A DNA stretch of 32,322 nt from a virus. Position numbers and translations under genes: made by a program. The notes below the pieces were generated by a model that saw only the letters and a list, made by a program, of their open reading frames with translations, was not told the origin of the DNA and made no database searches. The stretch is from IMG/VR virus record IMGVR_UViG_3300027754_002085, positions 1-32,322 of that record. The stretch is one strand, 5' to 3'. Below are positions 23,253 to 29,910 of the stretch, one piece after another (the stretch's first letter is position 1; every line of letters starts with the position of its first letter).

Positions 23253-23863
23253 TGTTCATTTCCTTCTTTAAGTAATTGTTTCATTTCCCATTCTTCATCT
23301 TGTTTTTTACGTGCTAGTTCACGTGCTTCTTCGCAAGGTTCACAATAAACATGGATCCAGCCACCGCCTCGACTTTCGCCAGGGTTGCCACATTCTTCAC
23401 AAGTGACTCCAGTCATGCTTTCTGCCATGCTAACAAGTCCGCTGATGTAATCATCACCACCACTGTAATAAAATCTCAGTGTACCAAACTTTTCTTTAAC
23501 TTGGTCCAAGGTCACTTGCGCAATTGATTCTGGTACAGTTCTAAAGTCTCCGGCAACAATTTCACTAAGACGTTTTTCTTTGTACTCAGGATTGGTTAGA
23601 TCTTTCATGCTGGCTTCAAACAAGTCAAAGTTTCCAGCTTTTGCTTGTGCGGCCATTTCGTTGTATTCCATGGCCCACTTGCGCTGTTTTTCTTTCCAAT
23701 CAATATGATGTTGAATATTGCCCATAAGCTGATTTAGTATATTGAACCAACCATCGCCACATTCAAATCCCCAACACATACAAGTTTCCTGCATGTTCTT
23801 GTTGCGGTTCACCATCATCTTTGGATACTTCTCACATAGCAGTTTATCTAGTTCTTGTTTCAT
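23249..23863 (-). CDS. Conserved phage protein with C-terminal zinc finger
   Basis: I set the start at the ATG that overlaps the upstream stop (ATGA), giving 204 aa; an in-frame ATG 24 codons earlier lies within the upstream gene. The recognisable part is VKEKFGTLRFYYSGGDDYIS, followed by a CEECGNPGESRGGGWIHVYC-type four-cysteine knuckle (CxxC...CxxC) and a Lys/Glu tail. This KFGTLRFYYSGG-zinc-finger combination is widespread among phage and phage-derived proteins of unknown function. The N-terminal CMCWGFECGDGWF region adds further cysteines. Confidence 0.75.
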   Translation of the reverse strand: MKQELDKLLCEKYPKMMVNRNKNMQETCMCWGFECGDGWFNILNQLMGNIQHHIDWKEKQRKWAMEYNEMAAQAKAGNFDLFEASMKDLTNPEYKEKRLSEIVAGDFRTVPESIAQVTLDQVKEKFGTLRFYYSGGDDYISGLVSMAESMTGVTCEECGNPGESRGGGWIHVYCEPCEEARELARKKQDEEWEMKQLLKEGNEQ

Positions 23864-24084
23864 CTCATTGCGTCCATTGTTAGTTCTTTTCCATATACGT
23901 GTGCCACTGGTTTGATCCAACCATGCTGAATACACTCTTGAATCAAACTTCGATAATTCTCAGGGCATCGTTGACTAATTTCAAATCCAGCTCTTGGACA
24001 AGTAACAAATTTGTCTGTGAGCGTGAACTTGGGATCACCCTGTCGAATAGTTCTAATGTTGCTTTGATGACCGGTAATATTCAT
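23860..24084 (-). CDS. Small conserved phage protein of 74 aa
   Basis: The central GDPKFTLTDKFVTCPRAGFE followed by ISQRCPENYRSLIQEC and HGWIKPVAHVYGKE is highly distinctive and recurs, to my memory, in many aquatic T4-like phages. C29 and C40 could bind metal with C48. Function unknown. It overlaps its neighbours by four bases on both sides (ATGA), so it is part of one translational chain. Confidence 0.72.
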   Translation of the reverse strand: MNITGHQSNIRTIRQGDPKFTLTDKFVTCPRAGFEISQRCPENYRSLIQECIQHGWIKPVAHVYGKELTMDAMR

Positions 24085-24335
24085 TTTATATCGTCCTCTG
24101 TTACTACAAAATGACTAATAATCAAATCCAATGCCGCTATAGTACGTATATTGATGCCCACATCTTGATCGTGCATCCAATGTCCATCTGGATTAGCATC
24201 GCTTTTTGGATTGGCTTTCCACATCTTCAATTCTTTTTTAAGATATGCACGATAGTCTTTTAAATTGAGGCTAGTAATACGATCCGCAGTTTCGCCATCA
24301 ATCCATTGATAAGGTTTGTGTTTTTCTCTACTCAT
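24081..24335 (-). CDS. Small phage protein of 84 aa, function unknown
   Basis: A charged, mainly helical protein (MSREKHKPYQWIDGETADRI; then YRAYLKKELKMWKANPKSD; and a C-terminal NIRTIAALDLIISHFVVTED). No motif is recognised. ATGA overlaps join it to the 230-aa gene upstream and to the 74-aa gene downstream. Confidence 0.65.
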   Translation of the reverse strand: MSREKHKPYQWIDGETADRITSLNLKDYRAYLKKELKMWKANPKSDANPDGHWMHDQDVGINIRTIAALDLIISHFVVTEDDIK

Positions 24336-25024
24336 TGCGCCGCCTTTACAAAATTAAGTCTAGTCACATCATTTTGATGTTTCCAGTGTTTAGTATGATC
24401 CTTTACCTTGGCCTTGACAACAACACATGGCCCTAAATCTAAATTGGTCTTGTTGAGCCAGGACGCCATCTTATTGCTTATTATAGCATCTATATTGTAA
24501 CCTTCAAAGTTTTTTGACTTAACTGATGAAATAATTTCTGCATCCAAGTCTTTAACTGTGTTACCAATTTCTGCCAAATAACCTCCCTCAGTTTGACTTG
24601 CGGCCCGTTTAACTTTGGTCTGTGCAACATCTCGAACATACACACTGGGTAAACATGCCATGTATCCAAACTGATTTGTTTGAACAGTTTCACCTGAAAG
24701 AATTGCATTTATACTTGTTTGAAATTCATTCTCACCCTGTATTGCGGCAAACATGAATTTTCGAAAATGCTTTTTAATGTCCACTGCTTGAGCAATATCT
24801 TCTTGTAAAATTTTAAGAGGCATGGGAGCATCTTTGGGATCAGCGGTCCAATTGTTTGGGAGTAGCGTACACAACATCTGCATCTTGTTGGGTTGTTTGG
24901 TGTACATGTAAACACCGTCTGAGCTATGAACACCCTCTGCTTCTTTTAGATATGTACCGTTAACTCGTTGTGCCGCACAGGCCAGCTCTAGAACCTGTTG
25001 CATGGGGAATTCTTTTTTGGCCAT
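24332..25024 (-). CDS. Conserved phage protein of 230 aa, first gene of an early operon
   Basis: The first gene behind a TTGACA-N17-TAAAAT promoter. The protein has a helical N-terminus (EFPMQQVLELACAAQRVNGT), a mixed core, and a C-terminal beta stretch LDLGPCVVVKAKVKDHTKHW with a basic end. The C-terminal part resembles an OB- or RNA-binding-like barrel, but this is only a reading of strand pattern. No catalytic motif is visible. Early expression and position at the head of a chain of eleven or more small genes suggest a host-takeover or nucleic-acid role. Confidence 0.68.
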   Translation of the reverse strand: MAKKEFPMQQVLELACAAQRVNGTYLKEAEGVHSSDGVYMYTKQPNKMQMLCTLLPNNWTADPKDAPMPLKILQEDIAQAVDIKKHFRKFMFAAIQGENEFQTSINAILSGETVQTNQFGYMACLPSVYVRDVAQTKVKRAASQTEGGYLAEIGNTVKDLDAEIISSVKSKNFEGYNIDAIISNKMASWLNKTNLDLGPCVVVKAKVKDHTKHWKHQNDVTRLNFVKAAQ

Positions 25025-25057
25025 TGATCGCTCGCTACATGAGTTAATATACTATGT

Positions 25058-25086
25058 ATTTTACACGAAAACGTAGTCTGTGTCAA
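25058..25086 (-). promoter_or_regulatory. Sigma70-type promoter for the small-gene operon
   Basis: TTGACA (25086-25081), 17-base spacer, TAAAAT (25063-25058) on the minus strand, just inside and after the end of the zincin-like gene; the 230-aa gene follows at 25024. Confidence 0.8.
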
Positions 25087-25729
25087 TCTTTTTCAGTCTA
25101 ATATATACCTTTTTGGACAACCGTTTTATTATAGGAATATCTACCCCACCAAAATGTTGCACATAGGCGTTTAAATTTGGACTGACAAATTGATTTTTGA
25201 TTTTGAATTTACTCAAATAACTCAATCTTTGCATATAGCGCAATGCTCGAAATTTGCCCAAATTCCTACAAAGTTCAATGGCAATGCTCAAAGCATACGC
25301 ATCAAGCTCATCAGGGTCTGAAAGATATTCGTTATAGGGAGTTAGTGGGTGCTGGGAGAATGTCACATAATTTCTACTGCGACTTTGTCTTTGATGTCTA
25401 TATTCGTGTACCACTGCATCAAAAATTTGTACCAACATGTCAGTAGTGTGTTGCTTGTCCCAAATTTCGTTTTTATCAAAATTATGAAATACCAATACTT
25501 CAATTGGAGTTTCATTATGCTTGTCGTCGTCTGCATCATAATATGCATTGACATAAAATTCTTCGTGATTTAAAAATGTTTGTCTTTTGGTTTTTATTTT
25601 AAGATCAAAGTTTTTACTTTTGAATACTTTTCTTGTTTTACTTAAAAGTATTTTAAAAGTTGTTGGGTACTTGATACTATTTCTTATAACAGTACATACA
25701 GAGTTAACCTGCTCCAGTATGTTGTTCAT
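25061..25729 (-). CDS. Zincin-like protein with HEYRH motif, paralogue of the HEIIH protein
   Basis: A 222-aa protein with FDAVVHEYRHQRQSRSRNY (H108, E109, H112) and LSDPDELDAYALSIA (E141), the same order and spacing as in the 242-aa protein at 18778-19506. Apart from these elements the two are very different, so the duplication is old or both came from separate sources. The protein is Lys-rich (KTRKVFKSKNFDLKIKTKRQ) and lacks a signal peptide, so would act in the cytoplasm. Zinc binding is probable; peptidase activity and target are unknown. It follows IF-1 by two bases. Confidence 0.7.
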   Translation of the reverse strand: MNNILEQVNSVCTVIRNSIKYPTTFKILLSKTRKVFKSKNFDLKIKTKRQTFLNHEEFYVNAYYDADDDKHNETPIEVLVFHNFDKNEIWDKQHTTDMLVQIFDAVVHEYRHQRQSRSRNYVTFSQHPLTPYNEYLSDPDELDAYALSIAIELCRNLGKFRALRYMQRLSYLSKFKIKNQFVSPNLNAYVQHFGGVDIPIIKRLSKKVYIRLKKIDTDYVFV

Positions 25730-25731
25730 GA

Positions 25732-25947
25732 TTATAACCTATAGGTTACTCTGCCCTTGGTCAAGTCATAAGCACTAGTTTCAATTTTAACTTTGTCGCC
25801 TAAAATTATTTTAATTTTATGCTGTTTAAGTCTACCACCTAAATAACACAACATAACATGCTCCATATTATCTACTTTGACCCTATAAGTATTATTGGGT
25901 AATACTTCTGTGACCGCACCCGTGAGTTCAATCAACTCTTTACTCAT
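25732..25947 (-). CDS. infA: Translation initiation factor IF-1
   Basis: The 71-aa protein is full length for IF-1. It shows the family sequence from end to end: SKELIELTGAVTEVLPNNTY, a YRVKVDN strand, CYLGGRLKQHKIKIILGDKV in place of the usual ISGKMRKHYIRIL-GD, and the hallmark YDLTKGRVTYRL at the C-terminus. IF-1 is an OB-fold protein that binds the ribosomal A site and assists IF-2 and IF-3. Replacement of AHISGK by LCYLGG is the main deviation. Phage-encoded IF-1 is unusual; it may favour phage mRNAs (many with overlapping start-stop junctions) or replace host IF-1 during takeover. The ATG overlaps the AbrB-like stop (ATGA), so they are coupled. Confidence 0.93.
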   Translation of the reverse strand: MSKELIELTGAVTEVLPNNTYRVKVDNMEHVMLCYLGGRLKQHKIKIILGDKVKIETSAYDLTKGRVTYRL

Positions 25948-26114
25948 GCTTTTGAGATCACAATAGCACCGTCCTCAACTTTGATATTTAAAGTATCACC
26001 TTCTTTCCATCCATTCCGTTCTAGGATTTCTGGTGGGATTTTCATTATGACATTATCTGGATCTCCAGGAATGTCTTCAAATATTTCTTCTGCTAAAAAT
26101 GTTAGTTTTTCCAT
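25944..26114 (-). CDS. AbrB/MazE-type swapped-hairpin DNA-binding protein
   Basis: A 56-aa protein whose core reads MKIPPEILERNGWKEGDTLN then IKVEDGAIVISKA, matching the SpoVT/AbrB fold of transition regulators and MazE-type antitoxins. The start is set at the ATG at 26114; an in-frame ATG at 26141 overlaps the upstream gene and adds nine residues. It could regulate the IF-1 promoter or act as an antitoxin, but no toxin is adjacent. The C-terminus overlaps the infA ATG. Small phage-borne AbrB proteins often act as host-directed regulators. Confidence 0.8.
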   Translation of the reverse strand: MEKLTFLAEEIFEDIPGDPDNVIMKIPPEILERNGWKEGDTLNIKVEDGAIVISKA

Positions 26115-26127
26115 AATAGTATTTACT

Positions 26128-26697
26128 TTATAATTCTTCATCGTTGTAAGGAATTGGTCTCCATCCCAACCGGTTTAGGTCCAATTCAATTTCTTCAGTT
26201 ACTTGACCTTCGGGTACATAGTCACGTCCTTCCGGATCCGTAGTAGGCTCATAATGATCCAGACCAAAACCAGATTCTTTATTGCCAATGCCACTACAGT
26301 ACCAATCAATGTAGTCGCCCTTTTCCTGCATGTCAGCAACAATGCCGCCAGCATGACGCCAACTGCACGACCAAGTTTTACCTTTTAGCTCTTGCCAAAA
26401 ATCTCTACTTTGCCAATCCATGTTACACATAGCGGCATATAAATTTTGAGCATAGTTGTCTGACTCTTTAACTTTGTCACATAGTTCTTTGCTACTGCGG
26501 AGATCGTACTCCATGTTGTGCTTTTGCCATTTAGGATCGTGGATCTTGTTGGCGTCATCAATCTTGATTTGATCCCACATGTCAATGTAGGCTTGGTTAG
26601 GCTCTTCACCCTTTTCTTTTGCCCGTGCAATTGCGCCTTCTTTTTGGAAGGTATTCCGCTCTGGACTACTTGCTATTTTATTCATTTTTTCCGGCAT
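26128..26697 (-). CDS. Conserved phage protein of 189 aa, function unknown
   Basis: AAGGAG and correct spacing precede the ATG at 26697, inside the last codons of the secreted HExxH gene. The N-terminus is charged (MPEKMNKIASSPERNTFQKE). The middle holds LYAAMCNMDWQSRDFWQELK and then WSCSWRHAGGIVADMQEKGD, where SWRHAGGIVADM is a signature that I recall from hypothetical proteins of T4-like aquatic phages. The C-terminus is acidic. No activity is recognised. Confidence 0.72.
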   Translation of the reverse strand: MPEKMNKIASSPERNTFQKEGAIARAKEKGEEPNQAYIDMWDQIKIDDANKIHDPKWQKHNMEYDLRSSKELCDKVKESDNYAQNLYAAMCNMDWQSRDFWQELKGKTWSCSWRHAGGIVADMQEKGDYIDWYCSGIGNKESGFGLDHYEPTTDPEGRDYVPEGQVTEEIELDLNRLGWRPIPYNDEEL

Positions 26698-27019
26698 GCC
26701 AATCTCCTTGGAAACAGTGCATCATTTCGTGTCCAACAGTTCTCATGTCTACCTTTTTAGGTACAACAACTACACATTTGTCATCCCAGAAAAATGTGCA
26801 TGCCAGTACTCCGTAATTGTAACCGTTATTGCCAAACTTGCGGCTTAGTGTATCGCAAGTTTTTTGTATGTCTGTTGGCTCTACATATTTTAATTCAATC
26901 GTAGTCTTTTTGGTTATGTTTTTGCTCATGTCAAAAACTCGACCACCACTGTTATCAAAACTCCATTGTGCATTGGCCATTAACGGTAACATTAATAGTG
27001 TTGCAATTGCCTTCTTCAT
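26678..27019 (-). CDS. Exported small HExxH (zincin-like) protein
   Basis: Starting at the ATG at 27019, the 113-aa product begins with a Sec signal peptide (MKKAIATLLMLPLMANAQ, cleavage after NAQ or ANA) and ends with RTVGHEMMHCFQGDWH, where H97, E98 and H101 form a zinc-protease-type motif and H108 is a candidate third ligand. C55, C74, C82 and C102 could form disulphides in the periplasm. An upstream in-frame ATG at 27094 is rejected since it lies in the tRNA-like gene. The product is too small for most proteases, so it could be a minimal peptidase, a peptidoglycan-acting factor or an inactive zinc protein. It follows the tRNA-like gene and may share its promoter. Confidence 0.75.
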   Translation of the reverse strand: MKKAIATLLMLPLMANAQWSFDNSGGRVFDMSKNITKKTTIELKYVEPTDIQKTCDTLSRKFGNNGYNYGVLACTFFWDDKCVVVVPKKVDMRTVGHEMMHCFQGDWHAGKNE

Positions 27020-27048
27020 ACTGTGCCTTTCTGTGCCTGTGTTAAAAA

Positions 27049-27158
27049 TGGTGTAGTCGGTAGGACTCGAACCTACAAAGCATGACAATGTCACCCGCCG
27101 GACCCTCCGCAGTCCCTAAGGACTTTGGAGGAGGTCTACCAATTGCACTCACGACTAC
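27049..27158 (-). tRNA. tRNA-like gene with aberrant anticodon region (isotype unresolved)
   Basis: The ends are those of a real tRNA. The 7-bp acceptor stem GTAGTCG/CGACTAC is perfect, with discriminator A and an encoded CCA. A perfect T arm GTAGG-TTCGAGT-CCTAC abuts the acceptor stem, and the D loop contains AATTGGTAGA. The total is 110 nt, about 22 longer than a type II tRNA. No canonical 5-bp/7-nt anticodon arm exists. Instead CCTCC/GGAGG encloses a second perfect helix AGTCC/GGACT with loop TTAG, followed by a long variable region with TGAC-ATT-GTCA. A TTAG loop could present UAG (Leu); excision of the inner hairpin would leave TCCAAGC, which lacks U33. It may be a tRNA with inserted sequence, a decaying tRNA-Leu, or a tRNA-like RNA with another role. 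Confidence 0.6.
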
Positions 27159-27164
27159 ATAGTA

Positions 27165-27193
27165 ATTATACAACACTTTACTAATTTAGTCAA
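27165..27193 (-). promoter_or_regulatory. Sigma70-type promoter for the tRNA-like gene
   Basis: TTGACT (27193-27188), 17-base spacer, TATAAT (27170-27165). The 5' base of the tRNA-like gene is seven bases after the -10 box, so transcription would start at or close to its first nucleotide. The -35 box overlaps the T-run of the upstream terminator. Confidence 0.83.
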
Positions 27194-27220
27194 AAAAAAC
27201 GGTGACCTAAGTCACCGTTT
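27191..27220 (-). terminator. Rho-independent terminator of the metallophosphoesterase gene
   Basis: On the minus strand a perfect 10-bp stem (AAACGGTGAC with GTCACCGTTT, loop TTAG) is followed by a T-run that continues from the stem. The stem begins inside the stop codon of the metallophosphoesterase gene. Confidence 0.92.
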
Positions 27221-27824
27221 ACATAGTTGGACCGTTACCGTTTTTAAATCCAACCGATCCACCTTCTGCTTCGATGCGTTTGATGACATCTTCAAACAAT
27301 ATAGGTGCAAAGTCCGGAGTCTGCTCAACACAGACGCAATGGTAACGTGGATCAATTTTGTCACTGTACAAGATTTCACCAGTCTTGGCATCCACTCCAC
27401 GGGCTTTACGCACACGATTTGCGTGTAAGTGTCCGTGAATGTTAACACCAAAGCGGCCCATTGAATCCGAATGTAACGGAATATGGCTAAGAATCATACC
27501 GTTCATAACGTGATAAGCTCTAAGTTCTCTAAAGTACAAACGATACTCGTCGTCCCTAAAGATATCGTGGTTACCACGAATCAAAACTTTGTCGCCGTTT
27601 AAACGTCCCAATGTCTTTAAGGCCTTGCGGTTAATAACTGCATCACCTAAATGATAAATCTTGTCAGTGGGCTTGACTCTCTCGTTCCAAGACTTGACCA
27701 TGGCTTCGTCCATTTCGTCTGCTGAGTCCCATGGACGAAGTTTTGTAACACCATCGTTACGTGTGAAGCGACATACACCCATGTGTCCAAAGTGTGTGTC
27801 GCTGACTAAAAATACGCTAGGCAT
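27219..27824 (-). CDS. Calcineurin-like metallophosphoesterase (phage phosphoesterase)
   Basis: The 201-aa protein has SDTHFGHMGV, HLGDAV, RGNHD, LSHIPLHS and IHGHLHANRV, the complete two-metal set. It is of the short YfcE/phosphoesterase type common in phages. GGAAAGGAG precedes the ATG and a strong terminator follows, making it the last gene of the operon behind the 56-aa gene. In the bacterial Pnkp/Hen1 RNA-repair enzyme the phosphatase acting on 2',3'-cyclic or 3'-phosphate ends belongs to the same superfamily, so it could serve the RNA-repair genes at 28682-30960; this is inference only. Confidence 0.88.
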   Translation of the reverse strand: MPSVFLVSDTHFGHMGVCRFTRNDGVTKLRPWDSADEMDEAMVKSWNERVKPTDKIYHLGDAVINRKALKTLGRLNGDKVLIRGNHDIFRDDEYRLYFRELRAYHVMNGMILSHIPLHSDSMGRFGVNIHGHLHANRVRKARGVDAKTGEILYSDKIDPRYHCVCVEQTPDFAPILFEDVIKRIEAEGGSVGFKNGNGPTM

Positions 27825-27839
27825 ATATTGCTCCTTTCC

Positions 27840-28010
27840 TTAATAAGTTTCTTTTACAATTTTAAATTCTGTTATTGGATACTTTGCTTTAAATTCTTCA
27901 GTTTTAACAAACGCATTAAATTCGTTTGCATTGAAAAACATACGATGAAAAACTGATTTGTGATCCAACGTAGTTACTGTTAGGTAAATTGATTTTGCCT
28001 TGCCAGCCAT
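27840..28010 (-). CDS. Short basic phage protein of 56 aa
   Basis: A 56-aa frame beginning MAGKAKSIYLTVTTLDHKSV, with aromatic-rich FHRMFFNANEFNAFVK and ending EFKIVKETY. It lies directly behind a TTGACA-N17-TATAAT promoter, has AAAGG before the ATG, and its stop is 15 bases before the metallophosphoesterase ATG. Alternating hydrophobic residues suggest a small alpha-beta fold. No family is recognised, but the context (promoter, ribosome site, complete filling of a 250-base gap) supports it. Confidence 0.72.
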   Translation of the reverse strand: MAGKAKSIYLTVTTLDHKSVFHRMFFNANEFNAFVKTEEFKAKYPITEFKIVKETY

Positions 28011-28037
28011 TTTATGCCTTTCACTGTTTAATGTAGT

Positions 28038-28066
28038 ATTATAACATCAAATTTTGGCTTTGTCAA
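28038..28066 (-). promoter_or_regulatory. Sigma70-type promoter (extended -10, TTTGATGT spacer box)
   Basis: TTGACA (28066-28061), 17-base spacer ending TTTGATGT, TATAAT (28043-28038). The TG one base before TATAAT gives an extended -10. It drives the 56-aa gene and the metallophosphoesterase. Confidence 0.87.
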
Positions 28067-28076
28067 TTAATATGTC

Positions 28077-28622
28077 TTAAGCAACGCACATTTCTTCCCA
28101 ATTGTCGTAGGCACAGTTGTCATTGTACCAACCACCAGACCGCTCACCAGTTGTAGGATTTACTGGGATCTTATAACCCGCTTTAGGGTGTTTATCAAAC
28201 TCATCTGGAGGGATACAGAAAAAATTTGGTTTATTAGTAATCCAATTCCAACCAATAATGTAGATCTTTCCTAATTTATTTTCTACACTGGCTATCACGT
28301 ATCGCCTAGCAGTATACCTTGTATCATCTTTTTGCAACACACCAGTCTTCATATCTCCTAACGGAGTTTCTCGTCCTAATGAGTCTACTCGAACAAAATC
28401 AAATCGATCACCTGCAACTTTGCGTGTAGGCTTGTTTAATCTGTTCCTAGTAGCAACTAACAAGTTTTCAAATACACTGCTTAATTGAACCTCTCCCAAA
28501 TCATACAAATTCATGAACGCTTCGTAACTAGTACCAAATGTTTGAAAGTATTTCTTTTTAAGACTATAAGCATATTCTGCTAACGGCCTTTGTGCAATTC
28601 TCCATTGATCAGTTGTACACAT
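28077..28622 (-). CDS. Phage protein of 181 aa, possible PD-(D/E)xK-like fold
   Basis: The protein opens with a helical region (MCTTDQWRIAQRPLAEYAYS) and contains RFDFVRVDSLGRETPLGDMK, followed by RYVIASVENKLGKIYIIGWN and a hydrophilic C-terminus. A D...GDMKTG pair, beta-strand, ARRYVIASVE order is what one would expect of a PD-(D/E)xK nuclease core (as in many type II enzymes), but the match is loose and no PD is present. It has its own extended -10 promoter and is a single-gene unit between other transcripts. I do not recognise a family. Confidence 0.62.
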   Translation of the reverse strand: MCTTDQWRIAQRPLAEYAYSLKKKYFQTFGTSYEAFMNLYDLGEVQLSSVFENLLVATRNRLNKPTRKVAGDRFDFVRVDSLGRETPLGDMKTGVLQKDDTRYTARRYVIASVENKLGKIYIIGWNWITNKPNFFCIPPDEFDKHPKAGYKIPVNPTTGERSGGWYNDNCAYDNWEEMCVA

Positions 28623-28656
28623 TTCTGTTTCTTTCTTTATTGTTTACGATAGATAT

Positions 28657-28685
28657 AGTATAACATCAAATTTTGGGTTTGTCAA
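28657..28685 (-). promoter_or_regulatory. Sigma70-type promoter (extended -10, TTTGATGT spacer box)
   Basis: TTGACA (28685-28680), 17-base spacer ending TTTGATGT, TATACT (28662-28657) on the minus strand, 35 bases before the 181-aa gene. Spacer and flanks are nearly identical to the promoter at 28038. Confidence 0.86.
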
Positions 28686-29194
28686 GCATACCAAATTTCT
28701 GTAAAGCCTTCTTCTTCTGTGGGCTCTTCCCAATTATCAATCATACCTTGTACAACTTCCCAAGGAACATCTTTACCTGGACGGCTGGCCAAACGTTCCT
28801 TGAGTACATCCAAATTGGGAGTACGGAATACTACAGCAATATGCTCGTAGTCTGGTAACATATTAAATTTACGAGCACGACTTTTAACTGTGGTACTGGT
28901 TTGATCCCAAATCACAGTATGACCGTGCTCACGTGAAAACACAACTTGTTCGGCCATTAGGCCAATGGCCGTGGGCATGTATTCAGCAAACACTTCTGTA
29001 TAGGTCTTACCCTGTGTTCTTGCATAATCTTCTACAAAAGGATCTGTAGAAACTATAGTCAGGCCTAACATCCAGTCTTGATCCTTAATCCAAGTACTTT
29101 TGCCTGAGGCCGGCACTCCAATAAGTTGATAACACGTTGGCTTACTACTAACTTTTGGAAAGTCAATTGGATTGTCTGTGTTTGTGTAATGCAT
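28682..29194 (-). CDS. P-loop polynucleotide kinase-like protein
   Basis: A 170-aa single-domain kinase. It shows Walker A GVPASGKST (about 26-34), STDPFVEDYA, an IWDQTSTTVKSRARK segment where T4 Pnk has its D-T-N-x-R motif, the arginine-bearing lid FRTPNLDVLKERLASRPGKD, and the C-terminal VPWEVVQGMIDNWEEPTEEE followed by GFTEI, the latter typical of the T4 Pnk/AAA_33 class. I set the start at the ATG sharing a base with the upstream stop (TAATG). The expected reaction is ATP-dependent phosphorylation of 5'-OH ends of RNA or DNA, or of a small molecule. It is last in the RNA ligase-phosphatase operon, which favours RNA-end healing. No phosphatase domain is fused, unlike T4 Pnk. Confidence 0.82.
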   Translation of the reverse strand: MHYTNTDNPIDFPKVSSKPTCYQLIGVPASGKSTWIKDQDWMLGLTIVSTDPFVEDYARTQGKTYTEVFAEYMPTAIGLMAEQVVFSREHGHTVIWDQTSTTVKSRARKFNMLPDYEHIAVVFRTPNLDVLKERLASRPGKDVPWEVVQGMIDNWEEPTEEEGFTEIWYA

Positions 29195-29385
29195 TACCAA
29201 TTCTCCACTCCACTAATTTCAGTTTTAAATTCACCATCTAGCCCATTAATTGTAGTATGTACTATCAGGCTTGTTGTACTACCAATGCCATTGCTGGCAT
29301 CTTGTAGCAACTCAAAACTGGTAGCCTCTGGAAATAGATCCATTGTGTTCAAAATCTTTTGAACTTCTTCTTTGCATAGATACAT
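29194..29385 (-). CDS. Small phage protein of 63 aa, function unknown
   Basis: With the ATG at 29385 (TAATG overlap with the phosphatase stop) the product starts MYLCKEEVQKILNTMDLFPE and has a small alpha-beta fold (SLIVHTTINGLDGEFKTEIS). Its stop overlaps the kinase ATG. Placed between an end-healing phosphatase and kinase, it could be an accessory subunit; nothing in the sequence proves that. No family recognised. Confidence 0.65.
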   Translation of the reverse strand: MYLCKEEVQKILNTMDLFPEATSFELLQDASNGIGSTTSLIVHTTINGLDGEFKTEISGVENW

Positions 29386-29909
29386 TAGATATCTCCTTCG
29401 TGATTTTTGTTTGGGATTATAAGGCCCCATTCATTTGCAGTGCCATGCACATCATAGGACTTTTCTTCACTGTCATAAGTCCAACCCAGCTCTCGCATCA
29501 TTTTGTGCTTGACCAATAAGTTAGGAATACGAAAACGTTCGCAATCTGCAAAGCCCATCATGACACCAACTTCTGCTACTGCGCCGCTACGGCAAACGCC
29601 TGCATGGCAGTGAACCACAACATTCATACGATTTTCCCAAGCATGTTTCAACAAGCGAACCAGCTCTTGTGCCTGTGCGTCTGTGATAGCAAACTCACTC
29701 AAATCAATAGTCTTGCCATCACCGGTATTGGTCATGCCGTCTTCTTCAATGTCTAAAAATGTAAATTGGTGGACTTCTTTGAATTCGTGCTTGGGTTTAG
29801 GAAATGCCATGTCATGATCCGAAATTTGAATCAGCATACTGTTAGCACCACATGCATGATGCTGAGCTTTTGCTACATTTTCCAACGGTATATTTTCAAT
29901 CCATGGCAT
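29385..29909 (-). CDS. Tyrosine/dual-specificity-type cysteine phosphatase
   Basis: The 174-aa protein has a C(x)5R active site VVHCHAGVCRSGAV (C101, R107). An upstream LDIEEDGM segment could carry the general-acid Asp, as in dual-specificity phosphatases. The ATG at 29909 lies one base after the RNA ligase stop; in-frame GTG codons a little earlier are less likely. Such enzymes dephosphorylate phosphotyrosine, phosphoinositides or RNA 5'-triphosphates (the baculovirus PTP/PIR1 branch). Location between an RNA ligase and a polynucleotide kinase makes an RNA end-processing role attractive, but protein phosphatase activity remains possible. Confidence 0.82.
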   Translation of the reverse strand: MPWIENIPLENVAKAQHHACGANSMLIQISDHDMAFPKPKHEFKEVHQFTFLDIEEDGMTNTGDGKTIDLSEFAITDAQAQELVRLLKHAWENRMNVVVHCHAGVCRSGAVAEVGVMMGFADCERFRIPNLLVKHKMMRELGWTYDSEEKSYDVHGTANEWGLIIPNKNHEGDI

Positions 29910-29910
29910 T

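Noticed and set aside
27020-27094. Longer start (ATG at 27094) for the exported HExxH protein
   Set aside because: It would read through the tRNA-like T arm and acceptor stem and hide the signal peptide that begins at 27019.
27049-27158. Firm anticodon assignment (UAG or CAA, Leu) for the tRNA-like gene
   Set aside because: No five-pair stem with seven-base loop supports either reading; the isotype is left open.
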